Positions 7,860 through 16,418 are shown, counted from the first letter of the stretch. The stretch: 64,000 bases of DNA from SZAS-103 sp038216155 (GCA_038216155.1 JBBQQH010000006.1:1-64000); one strand, 5' to 3'. Numbers and translations: made by a program. Notes: generated from the letters alone by a model not told the origin.

Positions 7860-9029
7860 ATGCGAACGTTTCCACTGGGCGAGGACATCGACGCGCTGCG
7901 CGACAGCGTGCGGCGCTTTGCCGAAGCGGAGATTGCGCCACGCGCAGCGCAGATTGACGAAGACAATCTGTTTCCGGACGACCTGTGGGCCAAGCTGGGC
8001 GAAATGGGCTTGCTGGGGATCGCGATTCCAGGTGAATTCGGCGGTTCGGACATGGGGTTTCTCGCACACGTGGTGGCGATGGAAGAAATCTCGCGCGCCT
8101 CGGGCTCGGTTGGACTGAGCTATGGCGCGCACTCCAACCTGTGCGTGCAAAACCTTTATCACAACGGCAACGATGCGCAACGCGCGAAGTACCTGCCGAA
8201 GCTGTGCAGCGGCGAGTTCAAGGGCGCGCTGGCGATGAGCGAGCCGGGCGCCGGTTCGGACGTGGTCGGTTCGATGCAATGCCGGGCCCAGCTTCGTACC
8301 GATGCGAAGCGTGGTGATGTGTGGGTCGCCAACGGCAACAAGATGTGGATCACCAATGGTCCGGAAGCCGATGTGCTAATCGTGTACATGCGCACCGCCG
8401 ACAAGAGTGCGGGCAGCAAGTGCATGACTGCGTTCATCGTTGAACGCGGCATGCCGGGTTTTTCCACTGCGCAGAAACTCGACAAGCTCGGCATGCGCGG
8501 TTCCAACACCTGCGAGCTGGTGTTCGCCGACTGTGAAATTCCCGCAGCCAACGTGCTGGGCGAGGTCAACCACGGCGTCAAGGTGCTGATGTCCGGCCTC
8601 AATACCGAGCGCTTGGTGTTGAGCGGTGGCCCGCTGGGGTTGATGCAGGCGGCAATGGACGCGACCCTACCGTATGTGCGCGAGCGTCGGCAGTTTGATC
8701 GCGCGATCGGCAGCTTCGGCATCATGCAGGCCAAGATCGCCGACATGTACACCGCGCTGCAGTCCAGCCGCGCCTACGCTTATCAGGTGGCGCGCGATTT
8801 TGATAACGGCGAGCGCTCGCGGGTGGATGCGGCCTCCTGCCTATTGCACGCGTCCGAGGCGTCGGTGCAGGTCGCGCTGGAAGCGATCCAGGCACTCGGC
8901 GGCAATGGGTACATCAACGAATATCCGGTCGGTCGCATCCTGCGCGATGCCAAGCTGTATGCGATCGGCGCTGGCACCAATGAGATCCGTCGCATGTTGA
9001 TCGGACGCGAGTTGGTGGCCGCGAAATAG
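7860..9029 (+). CDS. liuA: Isovaleryl-CoA dehydrogenase
   Basis: This FAD enzyme oxidises isovaleryl-CoA to 3-methylcrotonyl-CoA in leucine breakdown, passing electrons to ETF. It is a full-length acyl-CoA dehydrogenase (389 residues). AMSEPGAGSDV and MWITNGPEAD are the central FAD/substrate blocks, and NEIRRMLIGREL the C-terminal flavin-contact block. The catalytic base of isovaleryl-CoA dehydrogenases lies in an LxxERLVL motif instead of near residue 370; here GLNTERLVLSGGPLG carries that Glu, which separates it from short-chain and butyryl-CoA dehydrogenases. It is four bases downstream of leucine dehydrogenase and upstream of a thiolase. Confidence in the specific substrate is high because of the motif and neighbours. 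Confidence 0.94.
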   Translation: MRTFPLGEDIDALRDSVRRFAEAEIAPRAAQIDEDNLFPDDLWAKLGEMGLLGIAIPGEFGGSDMGFLAHVVAMEEISRASGSVGLSYGAHSNLCVQNLYHNGNDAQRAKYLPKLCSGEFKGALAMSEPGAGSDVVGSMQCRAQLRTDAKRGDVWVANGNKMWITNGPEADVLIVYMRTADKSAGSKCMTAFIVERGMPGFSTAQKLDKLGMRGSNTCELVFADCEIPAANVLGEVNHGVKVLMSGLNTERLVLSGGPLGLMQAAMDATLPYVRERRQFDRAIGSFGIMQAKIADMYTALQSSRAYAYQVARDFDNGERSRVDAASCLLHASEASVQVALEAIQALGGNGYINEYPVGRILRDAKLYAIGAGTNEIRRMLIGRELVAAK

Positions 9030-9170
9030 CACTGGAATGAAGATTTCGATTTAGGACTGGCGAAAGCCAAGGCCAATACCGCTTCTCTTGAATCACAGTT
9101 TCCGATCTCCATTTGTTGTTGCTCGATCCCCGCAACTACCAACCGCTAGCCCCAACCTCAAGGAGCCCCC

Positions 9171-10352
9171 ATGTCCGAGATCGTCATTGTTGGTGCAAAG
9201 CGCACCGCCATCGGATCCTTCCTCGGCCAATTCACTGGCGTGCCGTCGCCAACCCTTGGCGCTGCCGCGATTCGTGGTGCGCTGGAACAGGCAGGCGTCG
9301 CGGCCGACCAGGTCGATGAAGTACTCATGGGTTGCGTGCTGCCCGCCGGTCTCGGCCAGGCGCCAGCGCGACAGGCCTCGCGCGCTGCAGGCATTCCAGA
9401 TGCCGTCGGCTGCACCACGGTCAATAAAGTGTGCGGCTCCGGCATGAAGGCAATCATGCTGGCGCACGACTTGATCAAGGCCGGTTCGGCCACCGTCGTC
9501 GTTGCTGGGGGCATGGAGTCGATGACCAACGCGCCGCACCTGCTGAAGGATTCGCGCACGGGGCATCGCTTCGGACCGGCCGAGATGCTCGATCACATGG
9601 CCTGGGATGGCTTGGTCAATCCCGATGACGGTCAGGCGATGGGCGTGTTTGGCGATGCGACGTGCAAAAAGTACGACTTCAGCCGCGAGCAGGTCGATGC
9701 GTTTTCGGCCGAAAGCGTGCGCCGCGCGCAAGCGGCCCAGGCCAATGGCGGATTCGCCGACGAGATCGTCGCAGTGACGGTGAAAACCCGCAAGGGCGAA
9801 GTGGTGGTCGACAGCGACGAGGAGCCCGGCAAGATCGATATCGGCAAGATTGCCGGTCTGCGCCCTGCGTTCGGCAAGGAAGGCGTGTTGACCGCGGCCT
9901 CGTCTTCGAAGATATCCGATGGCGCCGCCGCGACCGTGCTGATGTCGGCTGACGAAGCCAAGCGTCGCGGAGTGCAGCCGCTGGCGCGAATCGTTGCGCA
10001 TTCAACGCACGCGCAGGCGCCGGAATGGTTCACTACCGCGCCAGTCAAGGCAATCGCCAACGTGCTCGAAAAAGCTGGCTGGACGGTTGCCGATGTCGAC
10101 CTGTTCGAGATCAACGAAGCGTTTGCACCGGTGGCGATGGCACCAATGCTGGAGCTGGGCATTCCGCACGAGAAGGTCAACGTGCATGGCGGCGCCTGCG
10201 CGCTTGGACATCCGATCGGAGCCAGCGGCGCGCGACTTGTGGTGACCTTGCTCAATGCGTTGCGTCGTAGCGGAGGAAAGCGCGGCGTCGCTTCCCTGTG
10301 CATCGGCGGCGGCGAAGCAACAGCAATTGCCGTCGAGATAGCTGAACGCTGA
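9171..10352 (+). CDS. atoB: Acetyl-CoA C-acetyltransferase (thiolase)
   Basis: This is a class II thiolase that joins or splits acetoacetyl-CoA and acetyl-CoA. In this context it would consume acetoacetate from leucine degradation after activation, or act on 2-methylacetoacetyl-CoA from isoleucine. Its 393 residues contain the acyl-carrying Cys88 in NKVCGSGMKA, the catalytic His in GGACALGHPIGASGAR (about 347), and the proton-donor Cys377 in CIGGGEATA. A good AAGGAG lies before the ATG. It follows isovaleryl-CoA dehydrogenase by 141 bases and could be in the same transcript or have its own promoter. The symbol is a functional guess between atoB, phaA and bktB-type names. Confidence 0.9.
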   Translation: MSEIVIVGAKRTAIGSFLGQFTGVPSPTLGAAAIRGALEQAGVAADQVDEVLMGCVLPAGLGQAPARQASRAAGIPDAVGCTTVNKVCGSGMKAIMLAHDLIKAGSATVVVAGGMESMTNAPHLLKDSRTGHRFGPAEMLDHMAWDGLVNPDDGQAMGVFGDATCKKYDFSREQVDAFSAESVRRAQAAQANGGFADEIVAVTVKTRKGEVVVDSDEEPGKIDIGKIAGLRPAFGKEGVLTAASSSKISDGAAATVLMSADEAKRRGVQPLARIVAHSTHAQAPEWFTTAPVKAIANVLEKAGWTVADVDLFEINEAFAPVAMAPMLELGIPHEKVNVHGGACALGHPIGASGARLVVTLLNALRRSGGKRGVASLCIGGGEATAIAVEIAER

Positions 10353-10482
10353 GTACCCTGCCCTAGGTTAGAACGCTCAAATCGCTTGACAGCGGCCAAC
10401 CGCATGCGATCATGTGAGGACGTGCGCGCTGCGCGCGTGCCCATGTATCTAAAATAATGTTAACTAGACTGAGGAAGTGCAT

Positions 10483-10890
10483 ATGTCCATCAACAAGACT
10501 TTGATCGCCCTGGCGCTCGGCCTGGCCCTTGCCGCTTGCTCGAACGAGCAGCAGGCGCAGGACGCCGCGCAGGATGCCAACGCTGACGCCGCCACCGCCA
10601 CCCAGGCTGCTGCCGACGCAAACGCTTCTGCTGCAGCGGCAGCTGGCACCGCAACCGCTGATACGGCTGCGATGGCTGCGAATGCTGCCGGTGCTGCAGC
10701 TAACACCGCCACCGACGCTGCCGCAAATGCAACGGATTCGGCCAACATGGCTGCCAATGCCAGCGGCGACGCTGCCGCCATGGCTGCCGACTCGGCGAAG
10801 AACGCTGCTGACGTTGCTGACACCGCCAAAGATGCCGCGCACGATCACGCCGTCGACGCTGACGACGCGAAAGACGCTGCCAAGAAGTAA
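10483..10890 (+). CDS. Alanine-rich outer-membrane lipoprotein (Lpp-like)
   Basis: This 135-residue protein has a lipoprotein signal ending in LALAAC (Cys19), so it should be lipidated and exported. The mature part is extremely rich in Ala, Asp, Asn and Thr, with regularly spaced AADxAxxAA-type segments that would form a long helix or coiled coil, and it ends in two lysines. Length and ending recall Braun-type lipoproteins (Lpp/OprI), whose last lysine is linked to peptidoglycan, but there is no clear sequence match. GAGGAA at 10471-10476 picks the ATG at 10483 over a GTG six bases upstream. An intrinsic terminator follows, so it is its own unit. A similar protein lies just downstream at 11071. 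Function unknown. Confidence 0.8.
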   Translation: MSINKTLIALALGLALAACSNEQQAQDAAQDANADAATATQAAADANASAAAAAGTATADTAAMAANAAGAAANTATDAAANATDSANMAANASGDAAAMAADSAKNAADVADTAKDAAHDHAVDADDAKDAAKK

Positions 10891-10925
10891 GATTCATTGG
10901 CCGTCATTTAGACGGATTGCATCTG

Positions 10926-10954
10926 AAGGGCGTGCTTCGGCACGCCCTTTTTTA
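10926..10954 (+). terminator. Intrinsic terminator after first alanine-rich lipoprotein
   Basis: A perfect 10-bp stem (AAGGGCGTGC / GCACGCCCTT) with a TTCG tetraloop is followed by a T-run. It starts about 35 bases after the stop codon. Confidence 0.93.
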
Positions 10955-11070
10955 TGGATGGTTTTCTGCTAGCTGAACGCGCCATCCCGAATAACGATTT
11001 TTCCTCGCTTCGCATGTTATTTTTGCAAGCGCAACAAAGATCACCACCCCTCAATAAGGTCGGAAACCAC

Positions 11071-11412
11071 ATGAAAACCCATTCGATATTGATCGCTATT
11101 GCATTGACCGTCGCGCTCGCCGGTTGCGACAGTGCAAAGCAAGACGCACAGCAGGCAGACGCCGCGGCGGCGGACGCGAACGCCGCAGCCACAGACGCCA
11201 GTCAGCACTCTGATCGGGCAGCCGCAGCCGTAACCGAAACCGCCGCTGCCGTCGGCGAAGGTGCCGTGGCCGCCGCCAAGGGAACCGAGGCAGTCGCGCA
11301 GGACGCCAGCGCAAACATCAAAGAAGAAGCTGCACAACTTGGCGATGCCACGCAAGCCGCAGCCGATGCGGCGCACGACAAGATGGACGACGACAAGAAT
11401 CCAAAGAAGTAA
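11071..11412 (+). CDS. Second alanine-rich lipoprotein, paralogous in design
   Basis: This 113-residue protein has a lipoprotein signal ending in VALAGC (Cys19), then a helical mature region rich in Ala, Asp and Gln (QADAAAADANAAATDAS and similar), and an acidic-to-lysine tail DDDKNPKK. It shares architecture, composition and lysine ending with the lipoprotein at 10483, though the sequences are not closely alignable, suggesting an old tandem duplication or convergent low-complexity design. GGAAA six bases before the ATG at 11071 selects this start over one 39 codons upstream. It has a terminator on each side, so it is transcribed alone. Likely anchored in the outer membrane and possibly peptidoglycan-linked; this is inference. 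Confidence 0.8.
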   Translation: MKTHSILIAIALTVALAGCDSAKQDAQQADAAAADANAAATDASQHSDRAAAAVTETAAAVGEGAVAAAKGTEAVAQDASANIKEEAAQLGDATQAAADAAHDKMDDDKNPKK

Positions 11413-11439
11413 GTCAACTTTGCTGGATTCTCTGTACAC

Positions 11440-11466
11440 AGCGCGCCGCAAGGCGCGCTTTTTTTT
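11440..11466 (+). terminator. Intrinsic terminator after second alanine-rich lipoprotein
   Basis: An 8-bp stem (AGCGCGCC / GGCGCGCT) with a GCAA loop is followed by at least seven T. It lies 28 bases after the stop codon and insulates the carboxylase gene downstream. Confidence 0.93.
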
Positions 11467-11530
11467 GCGCGCTGGTCAGAACTGTGAGGATATGCTCTGA
11501 TCCTTGACGCGCCCCTCCGAGTCCTTCCGC

Positions 11531-13150
11531 ATGCCCGTGCTGACCACCCAGATCGACCCGCGTTCGCCTGAGTTCGCGGCCAATCGCGACGCCCTTCTTG
11601 CAGCGGTAGCCGACCTGCGCAAGCAGTTGACCAACGTCGCGCTTGGCGGCGGCGAGACGGCGCGCCGCAAACACCTGCAACGCGACAAACTCCTGCCGCG
11701 TGACAGGATCACGGCGCTGCTGGATCCGGGGTCGCCATTTCTGGAGTTCTCCTCGCTCGCCGCGCACGGCATGTACGACGGCAAGGCGCCGGGCGCGGGC
11801 ATCGTCACCGGCATCGGCCGCGTGCACGGGCAAGAAGTCGTGGTCGTCGCCAATGACGCGACGGTCAAGGGCGGTACCTATTTTCCGATCACGGTTAAAA
11901 AGCATTTGCGGGCGCAGGAGATCGCGCTCGAAAATCATTTGCCCTGCATCTATCTGGTCGATTCCGGCGGCGCGTTCTTGCCGTTGCAGGACGAGGTATT
12001 TCCCGACAAGGAGCACTTCGGTCGCATCTTCTATAACCAGGCACGACTTTCCGGCGCCAACATTCCGCAGATCGCGGTGGTCATGGGCAGTTGTACCGCC
12101 GGCGGCGCCTATGTTCCGGCAATGTGTGACGAGTCGATCATCGTCAAGGAACAAGGCACGATCTTCCTTGGCGGTCCGCCGTTGGTGAAGGCGGCAACCG
12201 GTGAGGTGGTCGATGCCGAATCGCTTGGCGGCGCAGACGTGCATACCAGCGTCTCGGGCGTGGCCGATCACTTCGCAGAAAACGATGCGCATGCGTTGGA
12301 AATCGCACGCGAGATCGTGCGCCATCTCAACCGGCGCAAGGCGTTACCGCTGGCAACCACGGCCGCGATCATACCCATCCAACTGCCGCGCTTTCCAGCG
12401 GAGGATCTGTACGGAATCATCCCCAAGGACACGCGCAAGCCGTACGATATTCGCGAGGTGATTGCGCGGCTGGTCGATGGCTCGGAATTTCAGGAGTTCA
12501 AGGCGCGGTACGCGAAGACGCTAATCACCGGGTTCGCCCACATCCACGGCTATCCGGTCGGCATCGTCGCCAACAACGGCATCCTCTTCGCCGAGTCCGC
12601 GCTCAAGGGCGCGCACTTCATCGAGTTGTGCAATCAGCGTGGAATTCCGCTGGTGTTTTTGCAGAACATCACCGGCTTCATGGTCGGCAAGAAATACGAG
12701 AACGCCGGCATCGCCAAGGATGGCGCAAAAATGGTCACTGCGGTGGCCTGCGCAAGCGTGCCGAAGTTCACCGTGGTGATCGGCGGCAGTTTTGGCGCCG
12801 GCAACTACGCGATGTGTGGGCGCGGCTACCAGCCCCGCTTCTTGTGGATGTGGCCGAACGCGCGGATCAGCGTGATGGGCGGCGAACAAGCAGCGAGCGT
12901 GCTGGCGACGGTCAAGCGTGATGGCTTTGAGGCTGTCGGCAAGTCATGGAGCAGCGAAGACGAGGAAGCATTCAAGGCGCCGATCCGCGATCAGTACGAG
13001 CAGCAGGGCCACCCCTACTACGCGAGCGCCCGACTGTGGGATGACGGCGTAATCGATCCCGCCGACACCCGCCGCGTGCTCGGCCTGGCACTGTCGGCGG
13101 CGATGAATGCGCCGATCGAAAAGACCCAATACGGCGTATTCCGGATGTAG
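11531..13150 (+). CDS. liuB: Methylcrotonyl-CoA carboxylase, carboxyltransferase (beta) subunit
   Basis: This is the carboxyltransferase half of methylcrotonyl-CoA carboxylase, which moves CO2 from biotin on the alpha subunit to 3-methylcrotonyl-CoA, giving 3-methylglutaconyl-CoA. The 539 residues span the usual two crotonase-like domains: the N-half carries DSGGAFLPLQDEVFPD and GSCTAGGAYVPAMCDE, the C-half QNITGFMVGKKYE and GGSFGAGNYAMCGR, where two glycine-rich oxyanion-hole segments form the active site. The ATG at 11531 is preferred over a TTG nine codons upstream because family members begin close to the DPRSPEFAAN block. The alpha subunit is at 16419, separated by an oppositely oriented iron operon and the hydratase gene, an unusual split. 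Confidence 0.94.
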   Translation: MPVLTTQIDPRSPEFAANRDALLAAVADLRKQLTNVALGGGETARRKHLQRDKLLPRDRITALLDPGSPFLEFSSLAAHGMYDGKAPGAGIVTGIGRVHGQEVVVVANDATVKGGTYFPITVKKHLRAQEIALENHLPCIYLVDSGGAFLPLQDEVFPDKEHFGRIFYNQARLSGANIPQIAVVMGSCTAGGAYVPAMCDESIIVKEQGTIFLGGPPLVKAATGEVVDAESLGGADVHTSVSGVADHFAENDAHALEIAREIVRHLNRRKALPLATTAAIIPIQLPRFPAEDLYGIIPKDTRKPYDIREVIARLVDGSEFQEFKARYAKTLITGFAHIHGYPVGIVANNGILFAESALKGAHFIELCNQRGIPLVFLQNITGFMVGKKYENAGIAKDGAKMVTAVACASVPKFTVVIGGSFGAGNYAMCGRGYQPRFLWMWPNARISVMGGEQAASVLATVKRDGFEAVGKSWSSEDEEAFKAPIRDQYEQQGHPYYASARLWDDGVIDPADTRRVLGLALSAAMNAPIEKTQYGVFRM

Positions 13151-13220
13151 TGCGCGAGTGCGCGATCGATCTGGCAATGCGTGGGCCCGCCGTGGCGCGG
13201 AGCCGTCGAGTCGAAGTCCC

Positions 13221-13967
13221 TCAATACATTTCGAACTCGATCTGGGTGCGAAAAGTCAGATCCGGCGCGTTTGCATTCAGCCCGCCCAGCAACGCGGCGT
13301 TCCATGACACTTTTCTGCCTTCGCCCAGACGCTTGACCCCGAACAGCGCGGGGCCCGCGCTATGGCTTTGGTCCTGACCGAGGTGGCCGAATACGCCGAC
13401 CTCCCCCAAGCCCTGCAGCCCGAACTCAAGCGATTCGCGACCGCGCCATTTCAGCTGCCACGCATAACCCAGTGACGTCTGGTGCGCGGCGTCCCTGCCA
13501 ACCTCGCGACCGAACAACAGATTGACGTTGGCGACGGCGGTGCCGATCTCCTTCATGAACATCGGTCCGATCCGCACCTTGTCCGGCCCGTCGGCGAAGG
13601 TGTGTTCATAGGCGGCGAACAGTCCCAGGTCGGCCCAGTATTTGCCGCGCTCTGTCAGCACGATGATGTTTTCCCACTCCCAAGCCTCTACGCGGTTGGG
13701 TCCACCGTCTTCCGAGGCCTGCTCGATCTCCAGTTCGGTGAACCAGTTGTCGGTGACGCCGTAGCCCAGCTCCAGGATATTGGCGTGCTCGGATGGCGCG
13801 TGAGCAAAAGTGCGATAGCCGCCGCGATACTCGACCTCCTTCTCGCCCTTGACCACGATCGGAATGTAGACCACTTCGGCTGGCCCGGCCCAAGCCACGC
13901 CCATCAGCGGGCCAAGCGAAAGACAGGCAAAAGAAATCAGCGAAGCGATGGCAAAGCGTGCGGTCAT
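13221..13967 (-). CDS. Outer-membrane beta-barrel-like protein of the iron operon
   Basis: This 248-residue protein has a clear signal peptide cleaved after AWA (about residue 27). The mature part is built of alternating hydrophobic and polar strands (ILELGYGVTDNWFTELEIE, GKYWADLGLFAAYEH, KVSWNAALLGGLN) and ends in FEMY, typical of a small outer-membrane barrel with an aromatic last residue. I do not recognise a characterised family. It is the third gene after FTR1 and a cupredoxin, 102 bases downstream of the latter and in the same orientation, so it is probably expressed under the same Fur control. A role in iron or copper uptake is inferred from position only. Confidence 0.7.
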   Translation of the reverse strand: MTARFAIASLISFACLSLGPLMGVAWAGPAEVVYIPIVVKGEKEVEYRGGYRTFAHAPSEHANILELGYGVTDNWFTELEIEQASEDGGPNRVEAWEWENIIVLTERGKYWADLGLFAAYEHTFADGPDKVRIGPMFMKEIGTAVANVNLLFGREVGRDAAHQTSLGYAWQLKWRGRESLEFGLQGLGEVGVFGHLGQDQSHSAGPALFGVKRLGEGRKVSWNAALLGGLNANAPDLTFRTQIEFEMY

Positions 13968-14069
13968 AGCGTGGTTTCTTCTGGCAACGGGACGGCGACC
14001 CGGCGAGTCCGGGAGAAAATTTGTTTGAAAGGAAATCCGGTGCAGCGAAGGCCACTTAGCGAGGGCGAT

Positions 14070-14405
14070 CTACCGCACCACCAACGCTCCCTGCGCTGTG
14101 TCCTGGTGGAAGTCGCCGAAGAATGCGTAACGCCCCGGCTTGAGCGGACCGACGTATACCGAAATCGTGGCGTTGCCGGTGACGACCTTCTCGCGGTTGA
14201 GCTGGTGGCTCTCGAACTCCTCGGGAGTGGCATCCTGGTTGACCACCAACAACTTGACCTTGGTGTTGGCCGGGATCGTGATCTCGCTCGGAGTGAAACG
14301 GTGCTCGCGGATCGTCAATGTGTATTCGGCCACGGCCGCCTGCGCCGGAGCGCAGATGGCGCCGAGGAAAAATGCGACCAACGCGGATGCGGCGATACGA
14401 GTCAT
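14070..14405 (-). CDS. Periplasmic cupredoxin-domain protein of FTR1 operon
   Basis: This 111-residue protein has a signal peptide ending in AQA and a single cupredoxin-like beta-sandwich (REHRFTPSEITIPANTKVKL, then GPLKPGRYAFFGDFHQDTAQG). Proteins of this kind accompany FTR1-type permeases and resemble the cupredoxin part of EfeO. They are thought to bind or oxidise iron before transport, possibly with copper. The EEFES and FHQD regions supply likely ligands, but the classic blue-copper Cys is absent, so it is not an electron-transfer cupredoxin of the plastocyanin type. The ATG at 14405 is chosen because it begins the signal peptide. It lies 31 bases after the permease gene. Confidence 0.85.
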   Translation of the reverse strand: MTRIAASALVAFFLGAICAPAQAAVAEYTLTIREHRFTPSEITIPANTKVKLLVVNQDATPEEFESHQLNREKVVTGNATISVYVGPLKPGRYAFFGDFHQDTAQGALVVR

Positions 14406-14436
14406 GCAAGCTCCAGACGAGACGTTGTGAGTTTGA

Positions 14437-15276
14437 TCAGGTAGCAAGTGGCGTGCGCGCAGCCCGCGACCGCGCCGGCCGACGTCCCAACGCCTGCATG
14501 CAGATCAGCAGCAGCGTCAGCGTCGTGCCGTAGAACACCAGTTGAATGCCGGTCGGACGCGCGCTGTAGCCCACCAGCACGTGCAGCGCGCGCCCGGCGA
14601 TCGACTCCTCGGACAGCAGCCAAGAGGAATCCCACAACGGTTGCGTCCAGCCATGCAAAACGTCGGCCTGGGTCAGAAAGCCAGCTGCGGAGGCGGCCAT
14701 CCCGGCTGCGAGCAACACCATCAGACCGTTGGTCGCGGTGAAGAAGTGCCGTAGCGGAATCTTCAGTAAACCGAAATAGACGGTGACACCGAGCGCAATT
14801 CCCGCGCCCAGGCCGATCGCCGCGCCCAGCGCCAAGGCAGGCATCGACGAGCCGCTGGCGAGCAAACCGTATCCGAACAGGACGACCTCCGAACCTTCAC
14901 GCAACACCGCAATCGCGACCACGGCCATCAATGCGGTCAGCGGCCGCGCGCCAGATGACACCGCGTGGCCGACCGTCTGCATTTGCGCCGACAATTCGCG
15001 CGCATGCCGGGCCATCCACAGCACGTGCCAGCCGATCATTGCGACCGCGGCCAGCAGGACGCCAGCGTTGAACCATTCCTGCCCGGAGCCTTCCAGCGCA
15101 TCGGCGATGCGCGCGGCGCCGAGGGCGACCAGGATCGCGCCGGCGAGCCCCAGCACAACGCCGCCGCCCAGCCAGCGTCCCCGCCCGGCGACGCCACGGG
15201 TCGCCGCAGCGACGATTCCGACGATCAGGGCGGCCTCCAGCACCTCTCGAAAGACCAGCAGCAGGGTTCCCAACAT
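14437..15276 (-). CDS. efeU: FTR1-family iron permease
   Basis: This inner-membrane iron permease has 279 residues and about seven transmembrane segments. Both RExxE motifs that bind iron in the channel are present: FREVLEA at the extreme N-terminus (Arg10-Glu11...Glu14) and LREGSEV in the fourth helix. The family takes up ferrous or ferric iron, usually with an oxidising partner; here the cupredoxin gene next in the operon is the candidate. AGGAG lies eight bases before the ATG at 15276, and a Fur box lies 25 bases upstream, so it should be induced by iron limitation. The symbol is by family; unlike the EfeUOB operon, no EfeO peptidase domain or EfeB peroxidase is seen. Confidence 0.9.
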   Translation of the reverse strand: MLGTLLLVFREVLEAALIVGIVAAATRGVAGRGRWLGGGVVLGLAGAILVALGAARIADALEGSGQEWFNAGVLLAAVAMIGWHVLWMARHARELSAQMQTVGHAVSSGARPLTALMAVVAIAVLREGSEVVLFGYGLLASGSSMPALALGAAIGLGAGIALGVTVYFGLLKIPLRHFFTATNGLMVLLAAGMAASAAGFLTQADVLHGWTQPLWDSSWLLSEESIAGRALHVLVGYSARPTGIQLVFYGTTLTLLLICMQALGRRPARSRAARTPLAT

Positions 15277-15300
15277 TGTTGCGCTCCTGTGGATTGGCTA

Positions 15301-15319
15301 AATGATAATGGTTATCGTT
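15301..15319. promoter_or_regulatory. Fur box upstream of FTR1 operon
   Basis: The sequence AATGATAATGGTTATCGTT is an inverted repeat (AATGATAA / TTATCGTT, 7 of 8 pairs) close to the Fur consensus GATAATGATAATCATTATC. It lies 25 bases upstream of the permease ATG, where bound Fe-Fur would block transcription. It is also 83 bases upstream of the divergent hydratase gene, so it could affect that promoter too. Confidence 0.85.
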
Positions 15320-15401
15320 TAGATTGCAAGCCTCTTGGCGAAACCGGCATACGCGGCAAGAAGTTAGTATTCAGATATCGAACGCGCTCGCCAGGCCACT
15401 C

Positions 15402-16205
15402 ATGTCCAGTCCCACCTCCGCTTTGCACCAGCAGCGCGATGGCGCCATCACACGCCTCACGCTCGACCGCCCGAGCGTTCACAACGCGTTCGACGCCGCC
15501 CTGATCGCCGAATTGACGGAGGCGCTTGAAGCCGTCGATCGCGATGAATCCGTGCGTGTTGTGGTGCTGACCGGCAGCGGCAGCACGTTTTCCGCCGGCG
15601 CCGATCTGAATTGGATGCGCGCGATGGCCGGCGCGGACGAAAGCACTAATCGCGAAGATTCACTGCGCCTCGCCGCGCTGATGCGCACGCTCAATTTTCT
15701 ATCGAAACCGACGATTGCGAGGGTTAACGGTTCGGCGTACGGCGGCGGCGTCGGCCTGCTCGCCTGCTGCGACGTGGCAATTGGTGGCGAAAGCGCAAAG
15801 TTTTCACTGAGCGAAGTGAAGCTCGGCCTGGTTCCGGCAGTGATCTCCCCGTATGTGATTGCAGCGATCGGCATGCGTCAGGCGCGGAAGCTGTTTGTGT
15901 CCGGCGAGGTGTTTTCTGCAGCGCAGGCGGCGCGAATTGGCCTGTTGCACGAAGCGGTCGCAGACGATGCGCTTGATGCCGCAGTCGACAAATCAATCCA
16001 CTGGTTGTGCAAGGGTGGCCCCGTTGCGCAGCGCGAAGCCAAGCTGCTTGCGCTGCGCTGCGCCGGTATGACGCTTGAATCCGCCCAGCGTATTGATGCC
16101 GAGAATGCACAATTGATTGCCGGCTTGCGAGTGTCGCGCGAAGGTCAGGAGGGACTTGGCGCATTCCTCGACAAGCGCGCGCCGGCATGGGTCACTGGCG
16201 ATTGA
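15402..16205 (+). CDS. liuC: Methylglutaconyl-CoA hydratase
   Basis: This crotonase-family enzyme adds water to 3-methylglutaconyl-CoA to form HMG-CoA. The 267 residues contain the oxyanion-hole segments FSAGADLNWMRAM and NGSAYGGGVGLLACCD, and the LSEVKLGLVPAVISPYV block characteristic of the LiuC/AtuC group instead of general enoyl-CoA hydratases. The ATG at 15402 is preferred to one 26 codons upstream, since the family begins near the beta-strand RDGAITRLTLDRP. It is divergent from the iron operon and shares its control region. Next in line is the carboxylase alpha gene, 213 bases downstream. Specificity is inferred from pathway context plus the signature block. Confidence 0.9.
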   Translation: MSSPTSALHQQRDGAITRLTLDRPSVHNAFDAALIAELTEALEAVDRDESVRVVVLTGSGSTFSAGADLNWMRAMAGADESTNREDSLRLAALMRTLNFLSKPTIARVNGSAYGGGVGLLACCDVAIGGESAKFSLSEVKLGLVPAVISPYVIAAIGMRQARKLFVSGEVFSAAQAARIGLLHEAVADDALDAAVDKSIHWLCKGGPVAQREAKLLALRCAGMTLESAQRIDAENAQLIAGLRVSREGQEGLGAFLDKRAPAWVTGD

Positions 16206-16418
16206 AGTGTCAGCCCGACCTAAATCATCGCTCGGTTGTACCGGCCATCTGATCAACCCGAACGGTCACAATATGAAAGCCGTGTTCCACTTGTCGGCGT
16301 GACTACCTTCGGACTCTTCCCTACGACCCATGCTGAGAACTTCGAATCAAGCCTCCATTGAATGGGAGGAATCCATGGCATCAACCTTCCATCCAAATTC
16401 TGAAGCAAAAGGCTGAGC

